35,974 nucleotides of DNA from an uncultured Thiohalocapsa sp. (GCF_913062725.1 NZ_CAJXWY010000042.1:1-35974), one strand, 5' to 3'; counted from the first letter of the stretch, positions 26,295 through 35,972 are shown. The notes: generated by a model from the letters alone, not told the origin. Made by a program: numbers and translations.

Positions 26295-27306
26295 GGGGCC
26301 CCTCCAGGGTGGCCAGCAGGGCCTCCAGGTCCGGCGCCATGGGCACCTGCCACTGCATGGGTGCGCCGCTCTCGGGATGCTCGAGACCGAGTCGCATGGC
26401 GTGCAGCGCCTGTCGTGGAAAACGACGCACCGCCGTCGCCGCCGCCGCCGCCAGCCCTGCCCCCGCCGACCGAGCGCCGCCGTAGAGGGGATCACCCACC
26501 AGCGGATAGCCCAGGTGCGCCATGTGCACCCGAATCTGGTGGGTGCGGCCGGTTTGCAGCCGCAATGCCAGCAGTGTGTGCCCGGGATAGCGCGCCGCCA
26601 CCCGGTAATCGGTCACCGCGGGCTTGCCTGCGGCGGTGACGGCCATGGCCGTGCGCCGCACCGGGTGCCGACCCACCGGCGCATCCACGCGACCGCCGGC
26701 GCTGAGCACGCCCACCACCAGAGCCCGGTATTCCCGGTGGATGGTGCGCGCCCGCAATTGCTCCACCAGGGACTTGTGTGCCACCGGTGTCTTCGCCACC
26801 ACCAGCAGGCCGCTGGTGTCCTTGTCGAGGCGATGGACGATGCCGCAGCGCGGCAGCGTCGCCAGGGCCGGCTCGTGGTGCAGCAGGCCGTTCAGCAGGG
26901 TTCCGTGCCAGTTGCCCGCGGCGGGATGGACCACAAGCCCGGCGGGCTTGTCGATCACCAGCAGGTGCGCGTCCTCATGCACGATGGCGAGGTCCATGGG
27001 CTCCGGATCATGGTCGTCCTGCGCCGCCAGCCAGGCGCGGATGTGCACCTGCTCGCCACCTGCGAGCTTGGCACGGCGCTTCGTGGCGCGGCCATCCACG
27101 CGGACCATGCCGGCGTCGATCCAGTCTTGGATGCATGCGCGGGAGAATGTCGGCAGCAGCCGGGCCAGCACCTGATCCAGGCGCCGGCCCGCGTCCGCCG
27201 GATCGATGTCAAGCCGCTGCTCGATCCGTTGCCCGGCGGGGCGCGCCGATGCCTGCGGCGGATCGGCGTCCTGGCCGCCGACTTCGAACTGTTCTGTGTC
27301 ACTCAC
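26281..27306 (-). CDS. rluD: 23S rRNA pseudouridine synthase RluD
   Basis: The protein has 341 residues: an N-terminal S4 RNA-binding domain (about 35-90), then the RluA-type catalytic domain with the signature HRLDKDTSG at 158-166, where Asp161 is the catalytic aspartate. It modifies uridines in helix 69 of 23S rRNA. The start is a GTG at 27304-27306 with no good ribosome-binding site. The first 30 residues are variable in the family, so the exact start is uncertain. The gene overlaps pgeF downstream and is divergent from bamD, the arrangement seen in many gammaproteobacteria. This context separates it from RluC and RluA. Confidence 0.92.
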   Translation of the reverse strand: MSDTEQFEVGGQDADPPQASARPAGQRIEQRLDIDPADAGRRLDQVLARLLPTFSRACIQDWIDAGMVRVDGRATKRRAKLAGGEQVHIRAWLAAQDDHDPEPMDLAIVHEDAHLLVIDKPAGLVVHPAAGNWHGTLLNGLLHHEPALATLPRCGIVHRLDKDTSGLLVVAKTPVAHKSLVEQLRARTIHREYRALVVGVLSAGGRVDAPVGRHPVRRTAMAVTAAGKPAVTDYRVAARYPGHTLLALRLQTGRTHQIRVHMAHLGYPLVGDPLYGGARSAGAGLAAAAATAVRRFPRQALHAMRLGLEHPESGAPMQWQVPMAPDLEALLATLEGPHGCA

Positions 27307-27323
27307 CGAAGATTCGCTACAAT
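27296..27323 (+). promoter_or_regulatory. Candidate sigma-70 promoter for bamD
   Basis: GTGTCA (27296-27301) and TACAAT (27318-27323) are 16 bases apart and match four and five consensus positions. Transcription would start near 27330, about 30 bases before the bamD ATG. The -35 box overlaps the first codons of the divergent rluD gene. Found by eye only. Confidence 0.4.
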
Positions 27324-27359
27324 GCTGGGCTGTACTATGACCTGCGATCTGGCCTCAAA

Positions 27360-28178
27360 ATGCGTGCAGCGCTCATCATCCTACTGCTCGCCAGCGCCCT
27401 GTCCGGCTGCGGCATCATCGGCAAGGAGTTCGATGAGACCGGGGGCTGGACGGCCGCCGAGCTGTACAACAAGGCCTCCCGGGATCTGGACGGTGCCAAT
27501 TACAAGCGCGCCATCGAGCTCTACCAGAGGCTCGAGACCCGTTATCCATTCGGGCGCTACGCCATGCAGGGACAGCTCGACATCGCCTACGCCTACTACA
27601 AGGCCGAAGAGCCGGAGCAGGCCGTCGCCGCCGCCGACCGCTTCATCAAGCTCTACCCGCAAAACCCCTTCGTCGACTACGCCTACTACTTGAAAGGCAT
27701 CGTCAACTACAACCGCAGCATCGGCTTCCTCGACCGCTTCATCCCCACCGACCAATCCCAGCGCGACCCGGGCTCGGCGCTCGACGCCTTCGAAGACTTC
27801 GCAGAGCTGGTGCGGCGCTTTCCCGACAGCAGGTACGCGACCGATGCCCGCCAGCGCATGCTCTATCTGCGCAGCACCCTGGCCCGGAGCGAGGTCAACG
27901 TCGCCGAGTACTACATGAAGCGCGGCGCCTATCTCGCCGCCGCCAACCGGGCGCAATACGTCGTCGAGCGCTTTCAGCGCACGGCCGCCGTGGAAGACGC
28001 CCTGGAAGTCCTCATCGATGCCTACGACGCCCTCGACAAGGAGATGCTCGCCGCAGACGCGCGTCGGGTATTGGAGCTGAACCAGCGCGAAGGCCGCTTC
28101 ATCGATGACACGCCGCCGCCGGAAGAGATCAGCTTAGGGCGGCGGATTTGGGACTATCTGGGCCTGGACGAGAACTGA
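27360..28178 (+). CDS. bamD: Outer-membrane assembly lipoprotein BamD
   Basis: This 272-residue lipoprotein has a short signal peptide with lipobox LSGC and a modified Cys17. The mature part is a string of TPR-like helix pairs, for example YKRAIELYQRLETRYPFG, the QAVAAADRFIKLYP segment and RRFPDSRYATDARQRM. This is the BamD/YfiO layout. BamD is an essential partner of BamA in inserting beta-barrel proteins into the outer membrane. The ATG at 27360 has no strong ribosome-binding site but gives a perfect lipoprotein signal. The gene is divergent from rluD and convergent with glnB. The 125 bases that separate it from glnB hold no T-tract terminator that I could see. Confidence 0.95.
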   Translation: MRAALIILLLASALSGCGIIGKEFDETGGWTAAELYNKASRDLDGANYKRAIELYQRLETRYPFGRYAMQGQLDIAYAYYKAEEPEQAVAAADRFIKLYPQNPFVDYAYYLKGIVNYNRSIGFLDRFIPTDQSQRDPGSALDAFEDFAELVRRFPDSRYATDARQRMLYLRSTLARSEVNVAEYYMKRGAYLAAANRAQYVVERFQRTAAVEDALEVLIDAYDALDKEMLAADARRVLELNQREGRFIDDTPPPEEISLGRRIWDYLGLDEN

Positions 28179-28303
28179 GCCATCGGCGCTGCCCGACTCA
28201 CCGCCCGCGGTGCAGGCGCGGTGTTGGCTGGCTCGGGCGCGTCGGGCGCAATGGCCCGATTGGCGCTGAAAGCCCGAACAGCGTTGGGGCAGCCTTCGCC
28301 GCC

Positions 28304-29642
<1,339 letters not shown>

Positions 29643-29734
29643 GATTCACTCCTCCGTAGCCGCTGCGAACGCGTTATCAGTGCTCGCGACGGCAAGTTGA
29701 CGGGCGCCGGGCATGGCCCAGAGGTCGGCCGCGC

Positions 29735-30901
29735 TCAGGCACCGGCCGCGGCGGCGACGGCCCGCTGCGCGGCATCGGTTAGGCTGCTCGCCGTGGTGAG
29801 CGCCAGGCCGCTGTCGGCGAGCAGCGCCAGACCTTCGGCGGCCCGGGTGCCTTCCAGGCGCACCACCAGGGGCACGTCCAGGGCCACCTCACGGGCGGCG
29901 GCGATGATGCCCTCGGCGATGAGATCGCAGCGCACGATGCCACCGAAAATATTCACCAGCACGGCGCGCACATGGCCATCGCTGAGGATGAGCTTGAAGG
30001 CCTCGGCCACCCGCTCGGCGCTGGCGCCGCCGCCGACATCGAGAAAATTGGCGGGGTGTCCGCCATGGAGTTGCACCAGGTCCATGGTGGCCATGGCCAG
30101 GCCCGCGCCGTTGACCATGCAACCGATGTCGCCGTCCAGGGCGATGTAGCTCAACTGATGTGTCGCCGCGGCAAGCTCCCGCGGGTCCTCTTGGATCGGG
30201 TCCCGCAGCGCCGCGAGATCGGCATGGCGATAGAGGGCGTTGTCGTCCAGATCGACTTTCGCATCCAGCGCCAGCAGCCCGCCGTCCTCGGTGAGCACCA
30301 GCGGGTTGATCTCCACCAGTGTGGCGTCTGCACCTTGCAGCAGCTGGTAGAGCCCCTGCAGGATGCCGCCCAGGGCACTCACCTGCGCCTTGTCCAGGCC
30401 CAGCGCATAGCCCAGCCGCCGCGCCTGCCAGGGCAGCAGCCCCAGGGCCGGCTCGACGTGCGTCAGCAGGAGGCGCTCCGGCGACTCGGCGGCAACGGCC
30501 TCGATATCCATGCCGCCGGTGGCGGACGCCATAAAGGCCACCCGGCCCGCGGCCCGATCCACCAGCGCCGCCAGATACAGCTCGCGGGCGACACCCGTGG
30601 CCGCCTCCACCAGCACCTGCGCCACCGGCAGGCCCGCCGGGCCGCTCTGGTGGGTGCTCAGCCGCGTGCCGATCAGCGCCTGCGCCGCGTCGGCAACCTC
30701 GGCCACACTGGCGCAGCGGCGCACGCCGCCGGCCTTGCCGCGGCCACCGGTGTGGACCTGCGCCTTCACCACCCAGCCCGTGGCGCCGAGCGCGTCCGCC
30801 GCGGCGGCTGCGGCATCGGCGCTGTCCGCCACCCGCCCCTGTGGCACGGGCACACCGTGCGCGGCGAGCAGTGTTTTGGCTTGGTATTCGTGCAAGTGCA
30901 T
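29735..30901 (-). CDS. sucC: Succinate-CoA ligase (ADP-forming) beta subunit
   Basis: The 388-residue protein begins MHLHEYQAKTLLAAHG, the standard start of SucC. An ATP-grasp domain follows with KAQVHTGGRGKAGGV, where the nucleotide is bound, and the metal-binding region with EINPLVL. The C-terminal ligase domain has NIFGGIVRCDLIAEG. It supplies the nucleotide-binding half of succinyl-CoA synthetase. It is divergent from pilS with only 67 bases between the start codons, so both promoters must lie in or overlap this short stretch. The length equals that of the E. coli subunit. Confidence 0.96.
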   Translation of the reverse strand: MHLHEYQAKTLLAAHGVPVPQGRVADSADAAAAAADALGATGWVVKAQVHTGGRGKAGGVRRCASVAEVADAAQALIGTRLSTHQSGPAGLPVAQVLVEAATGVARELYLAALVDRAAGRVAFMASATGGMDIEAVAAESPERLLLTHVEPALGLLPWQARRLGYALGLDKAQVSALGGILQGLYQLLQGADATLVEINPLVLTEDGGLLALDAKVDLDDNALYRHADLAALRDPIQEDPRELAAATHQLSYIALDGDIGCMVNGAGLAMATMDLVQLHGGHPANFLDVGGGASAERVAEAFKLILSDGHVRAVLVNIFGGIVRCDLIAEGIIAAAREVALDVPLVVRLEGTRAAEGLALLADSGLALTTASSLTDAAQRAVAAAAGA

Positions 30902-30968
30902 GGCGGTGTCGGCGACGGCGGTGTGCGAGGCCCGGCGGGCGGCGCGCGGAGTCCGTTATTCTGTGCCA

Positions 30969-32681
30969 ATGCAGGCTCCCTGGCAAAGGCAGACGCGCGG
31001 CGGGCATCGGCGCCATGGCAGGGCTCGGGCCCCGGCGCCGTCCCATGACCACCAGGATGCGCTGCGGCGGGTGGCGCGTGCCGACAGCGCACTGATCTGG
31101 CTGTTGCTGTACCGGCCGGTGCTCGCGGCACTGCTGTGGCTGCTGTTTTCCTATCCGCCGCCGCAGCCCTGGCTCGGCAGCGATGCCACGGTGGCGGTCG
31201 CACGCATCATCCTCGCCCTGCACGCGCTCAGCGTGCTCGCCGGCGGCCTCATGATCGCCCTGCGGCGGCCGCGCCGGGCGCGCCAGATCCAGAGCGCCAT
31301 CGTGCTCGACATCATCGTCTACACGCTGTTGATGCACCTCGCCGGTGGCGTCGCCAGCGGCCTCGGGCTGCTGCCCGCCATCGCCGTCATCGCCGGCGCC
31401 ATCCTCATGGAGGGTCGGTTGTCGCTGTTGTTCGCCGCGCTGGCGACGGTGGGCGTCATCGGCCAGCAGGTCTACACCCATCTCACCGCCGGCGCCGCCT
31501 CGGGCAGCTACCCCCAGGCGGGCCTGCTCGGACTCACCTACTTCGCCGTCGGCGTGCTGGCGCATGTGATGACGCGGCGCCTGCGCGCCAGCGAGCGCCT
31601 CGCCGCACGTCGCCAAAGCGATCTCGCCGACCTCGCCCGGCTCAACGACAATGTCATCCAGCGCATGTCCATGGGCGTGGTGGCCATCGATGGCGAGCAC
31701 CGGCTGCTACTGCTGAACGACGCCGCTCGGCAGTTGCTCGATACACCCGGAGCACAGCCGGGCGAGCGCTTGCTGCGGCTCGCACCGCCGCTCGAGGATT
31801 GGCTGCTGCATCGGCTGCGCGCCGTCGATGCGGCCGACCAGGACGACGTCCTGGTGCGCATCGGCGACAACGAGGTCCTGCCGAGCCTGCGACTGCTCGG
31901 CGACAGCCCCGGCCATGGCGCGCTCATCTACCTGCGCGACCGCCGCGAGCTGCTGCGCCAGGCGCAAGAGATGAAGCTGGCGGCACTCGGCGGGCTCACC
32001 GCGAGCATCGCCCACAACATTCGCAATCCCTTATCGTCGGTGACCCACGCCGCGCAGTTGCTCGGCGAGTCCCCACGCCTGGACGCCGCCGACACCGACC
32101 TGCTCGCCATCGTGCAGCGCAACGCCCGGCGCGTCGACGAAACCGTCAGCAGCATCCTGGCGCTGTCGCGCCGCCATGCCGCCGCGCGCGTCGACCTCGA
32201 CCTGGTGGCGTGGCTGCGGGCCTTCGCCGACGAATACCGCGGCAACCACCCGGAGCGCGCCGCCGGGCTGCGCGTGCTGAGCGACAGTGCAGCGCTGCCC
32301 GTGCGCGTCGACCCACGCCACCTGGGACAGATGCTGCACAATCTGTGCGACAACGCCTTCCAGCACGGTCACCGCGACGGCACGGCAGCGCAGGTGGTGT
32401 TGCATGCCGCACACCATAGCCATCCGCGCGGTATCCGGCTGGACGTGCGCGATACCGGGCCCGGTGTTGCCCCCGAGCATCACCGGCAGATCTTCGAGCC
32501 CTTCTTCACGACAGCGGCCAACGGCACCGGCCTCGGACTCTACATTGCGCGGACGTTGGCAGAAGCGAACGGCATTCGTTTAGAGTATATTTCTGCTGAG
32601 CCGGCGGCAGGACGTTTTCGGCTGCTATTTGGCATGGACCGACGCGCAGCATCTGCCGCGACCGCGGCCGCGGCGCCCTGA
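30969..32681 (+). CDS. pilS: PilS-type sensor histidine kinase
   Basis: The protein has up to 570 residues. Four to six membrane helices lie between about residues 42 and 200, then a coiled linker and a PAS domain (about 220-320). A HisKA domain follows with the phospho-acceptor His349 in SIAHNIRNPLSS, and an HATPase_c domain with an N-box (HNLCDNAFQHG), DTGPGV and GTGLGLYIA. The order and the HAAQLLGES segment match PilS, the membrane kinase that controls type IV pilin transcription. The residue after His349 is Asn, where PilS and NtrB normally have Glu. The pilR gene follows in the same direction. The first 40 residues are poorly conserved, so the ATG at 30969 is tentative. Confidence 0.87.
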   Translation: MQAPWQRQTRGGHRRHGRARAPAPSHDHQDALRRVARADSALIWLLLYRPVLAALLWLLFSYPPPQPWLGSDATVAVARIILALHALSVLAGGLMIALRRPRRARQIQSAIVLDIIVYTLLMHLAGGVASGLGLLPAIAVIAGAILMEGRLSLLFAALATVGVIGQQVYTHLTAGAASGSYPQAGLLGLTYFAVGVLAHVMTRRLRASERLAARRQSDLADLARLNDNVIQRMSMGVVAIDGEHRLLLLNDAARQLLDTPGAQPGERLLRLAPPLEDWLLHRLRAVDAADQDDVLVRIGDNEVLPSLRLLGDSPGHGALIYLRDRRELLRQAQEMKLAALGGLTASIAHNIRNPLSSVTHAAQLLGESPRLDAADTDLLAIVQRNARRVDETVSSILALSRRHAAARVDLDLVAWLRAFADEYRGNHPERAAGLRVLSDSAALPVRVDPRHLGQMLHNLCDNAFQHGHRDGTAAQVVLHAAHHSHPRGIRLDVRDTGPGVAPEHHRQIFEPFFTTAANGTGLGLYIARTLAEANGIRLEYISAEPAAGRFRLLFGMDRRAASAATAAAAP

Positions 32682-32715
32682 GCCGCCAGCCGCCGCACGC
32701 CGAGCCCCTTAACCG

Positions 32716-32796
32716 CCAGCGCCAGATCTGCCAGCCCAAACCCGCCAGCCCCAAACCCGCCAGCCCCAGACCTGCGAGCCCCAGACCTGCGAGCCC
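32716..32796 (+). repeat. 15-base tandem repeat directly before pilR
   Basis: About five units of a 15-base motif of the type CCAGCCCCAGACCTG (starting at 32716, 32731, 32745, 32760 and 32775; the second has 14 bases) plus a 7-base partial unit fill most of the pilS-pilR spacer and end at the pilR ATG. Neighbouring units differ by one to three bases, so the array looks recently expanded. Confidence 0.85.
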
Positions 32797-34290
32797 ATGT
32801 CCCAATCGTCAGCGTCCACCGCGACTGCGCTCATCGTCGACGACGAGCCCGATATCCTGGTGCTAATCGGCATGACCTGCGCCGGGCTCGGCGTGGCCAC
32901 CGCCAACGCCGGCAGCCTGGCCGCGGCCCGCAACCTGCTCGCCCGGCAGCGCTTCGATCTTTGCCTCACGGACATGCGCCTCCCCGATGGCGATGGCATC
33001 GCCCTGGTGCGCGAGATCGCCCAGCACCATCCGCACACACCAGTAGCCATGATCACCGCCTACGGCAACATGGAATCCGCCGTGGCGGCGATGAAGGCGG
33101 GTGCCTTCGATTGCGTCGCCAAGCCGCTGGAGCTCCACCTGCTGCGGGACCTGATTCACGCCGCCCTCAAGCTGCGCAAGCCGCTCGCACGGCCCGATGC
33201 CGATGCCGATGCCGGTGCCGATGCCGATGCCGACGGCAGCGCTTGCGGCCTGCTCGGCACATCGCCGCAGATGCGCGAGATCCGGGCGCTCATCGCCAAG
33301 CTCGCACGCACCCAGGCGCCCGTGCTCATCAGCGGCGCCAGCGGCACCGGTAAAGAGCTGGCCGCCCGCCTGGTGCACAGCCAGGGTCCACGGGCGGATG
33401 CACCCTTCGTGCCCGTGAACTGCGGCGCCATCCCCGGTGCGCTGGTGGAGAGCGAGCTCTTCGGGCATCGGAAAGGCAGCTTCACCGATGCCGTGAGCGA
33501 CAAACAGGGCCTGTTCCAGGCCGCCCACGGCGGCACCCTGTTCCTCGACGAAATCGCCGATCTGCCCCTGCCCATGCAAGTGAAGCTGCTGCGCGCCATC
33601 CAGCAAAAAAGCGTGCGCCCGGTGGGCGCCGCACGGGAGGTGGCGGTGGACGTGCGGATCATCAGCGCGAGCCACCACGACCTGAAGCAGGCCGTCGACT
33701 GCGGCGCCTTCCGCCAGGACCTCTTCTATCGCATCAACGTCATCGAGCTCTTCATTCCACCGCTGCGCGAGCGCCCCGAAGACATCCATAGCCTCGCCGA
33801 CAGCATCCTCGAGCGCATCGCCGCCCAAGCCGGCAACGCGCCCAAGCGCCTGGGCGCAGACGCCCGCGCGGCGCTGGGTGGCTACGATTTCCCGGGCAAT
33901 GTGCGCGAGTTGGAGAACATCCTGGAGCGGGCCACCGCACTGTCTGAGGCAGCGGTGCTGGGGGTCGCCGACCTGCGGCTGCCGTTCGAGCCGGAGGCGC
34001 CCGCGGCCGACGACGACGACCGCGTGGCGGAGCTGGCCCCGCCGTTGCAGTTGCCGCCACAGCCACAGCCGCAAGCGACCGCGGACACCGAGCCTCACAG
34101 CGACGCCGACGGCGACACCGACAGCGCGATCGGAGATCAGCCCCTGTCGGTGCAGCTGGACGAGGTGGAAAAAAAGGCCATTCTCAAGGCCCTGGATAGC
34201 ACCCGCTGGAACCGCACCGCCGCGGCCAAGCGGCTCGGTCTGACGCCGCGCGCCCTGCGCTACCGCCTGAGCAAGCTGCAGCTGGATTGA
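32797..34290 (+). CDS. pilR: PilR-type sigma-54-dependent response regulator
   Basis: This 497-residue protein has a receiver domain (about 8-125) with the phospho-acceptor Asp59. A sigma-54 AAA+ domain follows, with Walker A GASGTGKE at 180-187, the sigma-54 contact loop GSFTDA at 227-232, and Walker B GGTLFLDEI. At the C-terminus is a Fis-type helix-turn-helix ending RALRYRLSKLQLD. Two low-complexity linkers are unusual: an Asp-Ala repeat at 134-146 and a Pro/Gln- then Asp-rich stretch before the helix-turn-helix. The contact loop has Asp where the consensus GAFTGA has its last Gly. No ribosome-binding site is visible before the ATG, because tandem repeats occupy that region. It probably activates the pilin gene. 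Confidence 0.89.
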   Translation: MSQSSASTATALIVDDEPDILVLIGMTCAGLGVATANAGSLAAARNLLARQRFDLCLTDMRLPDGDGIALVREIAQHHPHTPVAMITAYGNMESAVAAMKAGAFDCVAKPLELHLLRDLIHAALKLRKPLARPDADADAGADADADGSACGLLGTSPQMREIRALIAKLARTQAPVLISGASGTGKELAARLVHSQGPRADAPFVPVNCGAIPGALVESELFGHRKGSFTDAVSDKQGLFQAAHGGTLFLDEIADLPLPMQVKLLRAIQQKSVRPVGAAREVAVDVRIISASHHDLKQAVDCGAFRQDLFYRINVIELFIPPLRERPEDIHSLADSILERIAAQAGNAPKRLGADARAALGGYDFPGNVRELENILERATALSEAAVLGVADLRLPFEPEAPAADDDDRVAELAPPLQLPPQPQPQATADTEPHSDADGDTDSAIGDQPLSVQLDEVEKKAILKALDSTRWNRTAAAKRLGLTPRALRYRLSKLQLD

Positions 34291-34418
34291 CGCGGCTGCG
34301 GTGGCGCGATCGCGGACAACGGCGCCATCGTCCCGGCGGCCTGAGCGCGGCGGCACGGCCAGCCATGGCACTACCCGGCCACGGTCGATGTCCGGCGCAA
34401 GCGGCGGCGTGCCGAGGC

Positions 34419-34424
34419 TATAAT
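34419..34424 (+). promoter_or_regulatory. Perfect TATAAT box just before the argA start
   Basis: A TATAAT hexamer lies seven bases before the GTG start of argA, with no good -35 partner. If used, transcription would begin at about the start codon and give a leaderless mRNA. The hexamer stands out in such GC-rich DNA. Confidence 0.3.
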
Positions 34425-34431
34425 CGCCGCC

Positions 34432-35793
34432 GTGACCGCCGCCGACCGCAACGCCACCGCCTTCGCCCACTGGTTCCGCCAGTGCACGCCCTACATTCAT
34501 GCGCACCGCGGGCGCACCTTCGTCATTGCCTTCGGCGGCGAGGCCCTGGCCGACCCGGCGCTGCCGGCGCTGGTGCACGATATCGCCCTGCTGCACGGCC
34601 TGGGCATCCGGCTGGTGCTGGTGCACGGCGCCCGCCCGCAGATCGAGCGCCGCCTCGCCGAGCGCGGCGCCGAGCTGCATTACGTCGGCGGGCTGCGCAT
34701 CACCGACGATCAGGCCCTCGCCTGTGTCAAAGAGGCCGCCGGCAGCGCCCGCGTGGAGCTGGAGGCATTGTTGTCCATGGGCCTCGCCAATTCGCCCATG
34801 GCCGGCGTGCGCATCCCCGTGGCCTCCGGCAACTTCGTCATCGCCCGCCCCATCGGCGTGCTCGACGGCGTGGACTACCAGCACACCGGCAAGGTCCGGC
34901 GCATCGACCGCGAGGCCCTGCGCGCGGCGCTCGAGGCCGGCGCCGTGGCGCTGATGCCGCCCATCGGCTACTCGCCCACCGGCGAGGTGTTCAACCTGGC
35001 GGCCGCCGATGTGGCCCGGGCCGCCGCGGTGGCCCTGGCGGCGGACAAGCTCATCTTTTTGGTGGAAGGCGACGGCGTCACCGACGCCGCCGGCCGTCCG
35101 GCGTCGAATCTGCTGGCGGGCGACGTCGACGCGCTGCTCGCAGGCCACACCGCGCCGGAGGAGCTGGCGCAGGCGCTGCGCGCCGGCGCCGACGCCTGCC
35201 GCAGCGGCATTCGCCGCGTGCACCTGATCCCGCGCGGGCGCGATGGCGCCCTGCTACAGGAACTGTTCACCCGCGACGGCGCCGGCACGCTCATTTCCGA
35301 CCGGCCCTTCGAGGAGCTGCGCCCGGCGCGCATCGACGACATCCCCGGCATCCGCGCCCTGCTCGAGCCGCTGGAGCAGGCGGGCGTGCTGGTGCCCCGC
35401 CCGCGCGAAGACCTGGAGCAGGTCATCGACCGCTTCCGTGTCACCGAGCGCGACGGCACCGTGGTCTCCTGCGCGGCGCTGTTCTGCTGGCCCGACGCGC
35501 AGATCGGCGAGCTGGCCTGCGTCGCCGTGCACCCGGACTATCGCACCCGCGGCCGCGGCGACCGGCTGCTCGCGCACATGGAAGCCCTGGCCCGGGAGCG
35601 CGGCCTGACCCGGCTCTTCGTCCTCACCACCCAAACCGCGCACTGGTTTCGCGAGCGCGGCTTCGAGCCCGCCGGCGTCGACACCCTCCCACCCGCCCGG
35701 CGCACGGCCTACAACGCCCGGCGCAACTCCAAGGTCTACGTCAAGACACTAAAAAAGGGGTCAGAGCCCTTTTGCGCAGCAAAAGGGCTCTGA
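34432..35793 (+). CDS. argA: N-acetylglutamate synthase (ArgA, kinase-GNAT fusion)
   Basis: The protein has 453 residues. An amino-acid-kinase domain (about 20-290) with FGGEAL and LVLVHGARPQI precedes a GNAT acetyltransferase domain (about 300-440) whose CoA-binding motif is RTRGRG at 371-376. This is the classical ArgA that acetylates glutamate in the first step of arginine synthesis, usually feedback-inhibited by arginine. The start is GTG, because no other start codon precedes the conserved FRQCTPYIHAHRG segment. Family members normally end just after NSKVYVK; here the frame continues for about 12 residues (KGSEPFCAAKGL) encoded by a hairpin repeat, which also supplies the stop codon. The extension probably has no role of its own. 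Confidence 0.94.
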   Translation: MTAADRNATAFAHWFRQCTPYIHAHRGRTFVIAFGGEALADPALPALVHDIALLHGLGIRLVLVHGARPQIERRLAERGAELHYVGGLRITDDQALACVKEAAGSARVELEALLSMGLANSPMAGVRIPVASGNFVIARPIGVLDGVDYQHTGKVRRIDREALRAALEAGAVALMPPIGYSPTGEVFNLAAADVARAAAVALAADKLIFLVEGDGVTDAAGRPASNLLAGDVDALLAGHTAPEELAQALRAGADACRSGIRRVHLIPRGRDGALLQELFTRDGAGTLISDRPFEELRPARIDDIPGIRALLEPLEQAGVLVPRPREDLEQVIDRFRVTERDGTVVSCAALFCWPDAQIGELACVAVHPDYRTRGRGDRLLAHMEALARERGLTRLFVLTTQTAHWFRERGFEPAGVDTLPPARRTAYNARRNSKVYVKTLKKGSEPFCAAKGL

Positions 35794-35796
35794 CCC
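35751..35796 (-). terminator. Candidate intrinsic terminator for the gene at the right edge
   Basis: Read on the minus strand, the 18-base-pair hairpin is followed by CTTTTTT (35751-35757), the form of a rho-independent terminator. It lies about 30 bases after the stop codon of the minus-strand gene entering from the right. No T-tract follows the hairpin on the plus strand, so it should not work the same way for argA. Confidence 0.5.
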
Positions 35797-35797
35797 T
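35757..35797. repeat. Perfect 18-base inverted repeat (REP-like) at the argA 3' end
   Basis: The arms at 35758-35775 and 35779-35796 pair perfectly around a 3-base loop (GCA). The motif GGGTCAGAGCCCTTTTGC resembles dispersed repeats that I recall from other gammaproteobacteria, some of them near Y1/REP-associated transposase genes; that comparison is from memory. The argA stop codon lies inside the right arm. Confidence 0.85.
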
Positions 35798-35828
35798 GAG
35801 GTATCCCCACAAATCCGCCCCGGGTCGT

Positions 35829-35972
35829 TCACTCAGCGAGTAGCGCATCATGGTCCCTCGCGACCCATTGATCCAGCGGCCCGATGGCATCGACCAACTC
35901 GGCCATGGTGGTTTGGCAATCCTCCAGCGTCAGCAGCAGCCGGGCGAGGAACAGCCGTGAGTAGGCACGGCG
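35829..35972 (-). CDS. 3' end of an unidentified gene (cut by window edge)
   Basis: An open frame enters from the right edge on the minus strand and ends at a TGA at 35829-35831. The 47 visible residues begin RRAYSRLFLARLLLTLEDC and end WVARDHDALLAE. The mix of leucine-rich helix and acidic tail, with codon use like the neighbouring genes, looks like real protein. The other two minus-strand frames are interrupted by stops. I cannot assign a family from this fragment. The hairpin with a T-tract just downstream supports a transcript ending here. Confidence 0.45.
   Translation of the reverse strand, partial: RRAYSRLFLARLLLTLEDCQTTMAELVDAIGPLDQWVARDHDALLAE

Noticed and set aside
23076..26639. 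A plus-strand open frame of nearly 1190 codons opposite prc, pgeF and rluD
   Set aside because: It spans three well-supported minus-strand genes and their gaps, lacks any recognisable motif, and reflects stop-poor GC-rich antisense sequence.
28179..28303. Possible bidirectional terminator between bamD and glnB
   Set aside because: Only short imperfect hairpins are present and neither strand has a T-tract.
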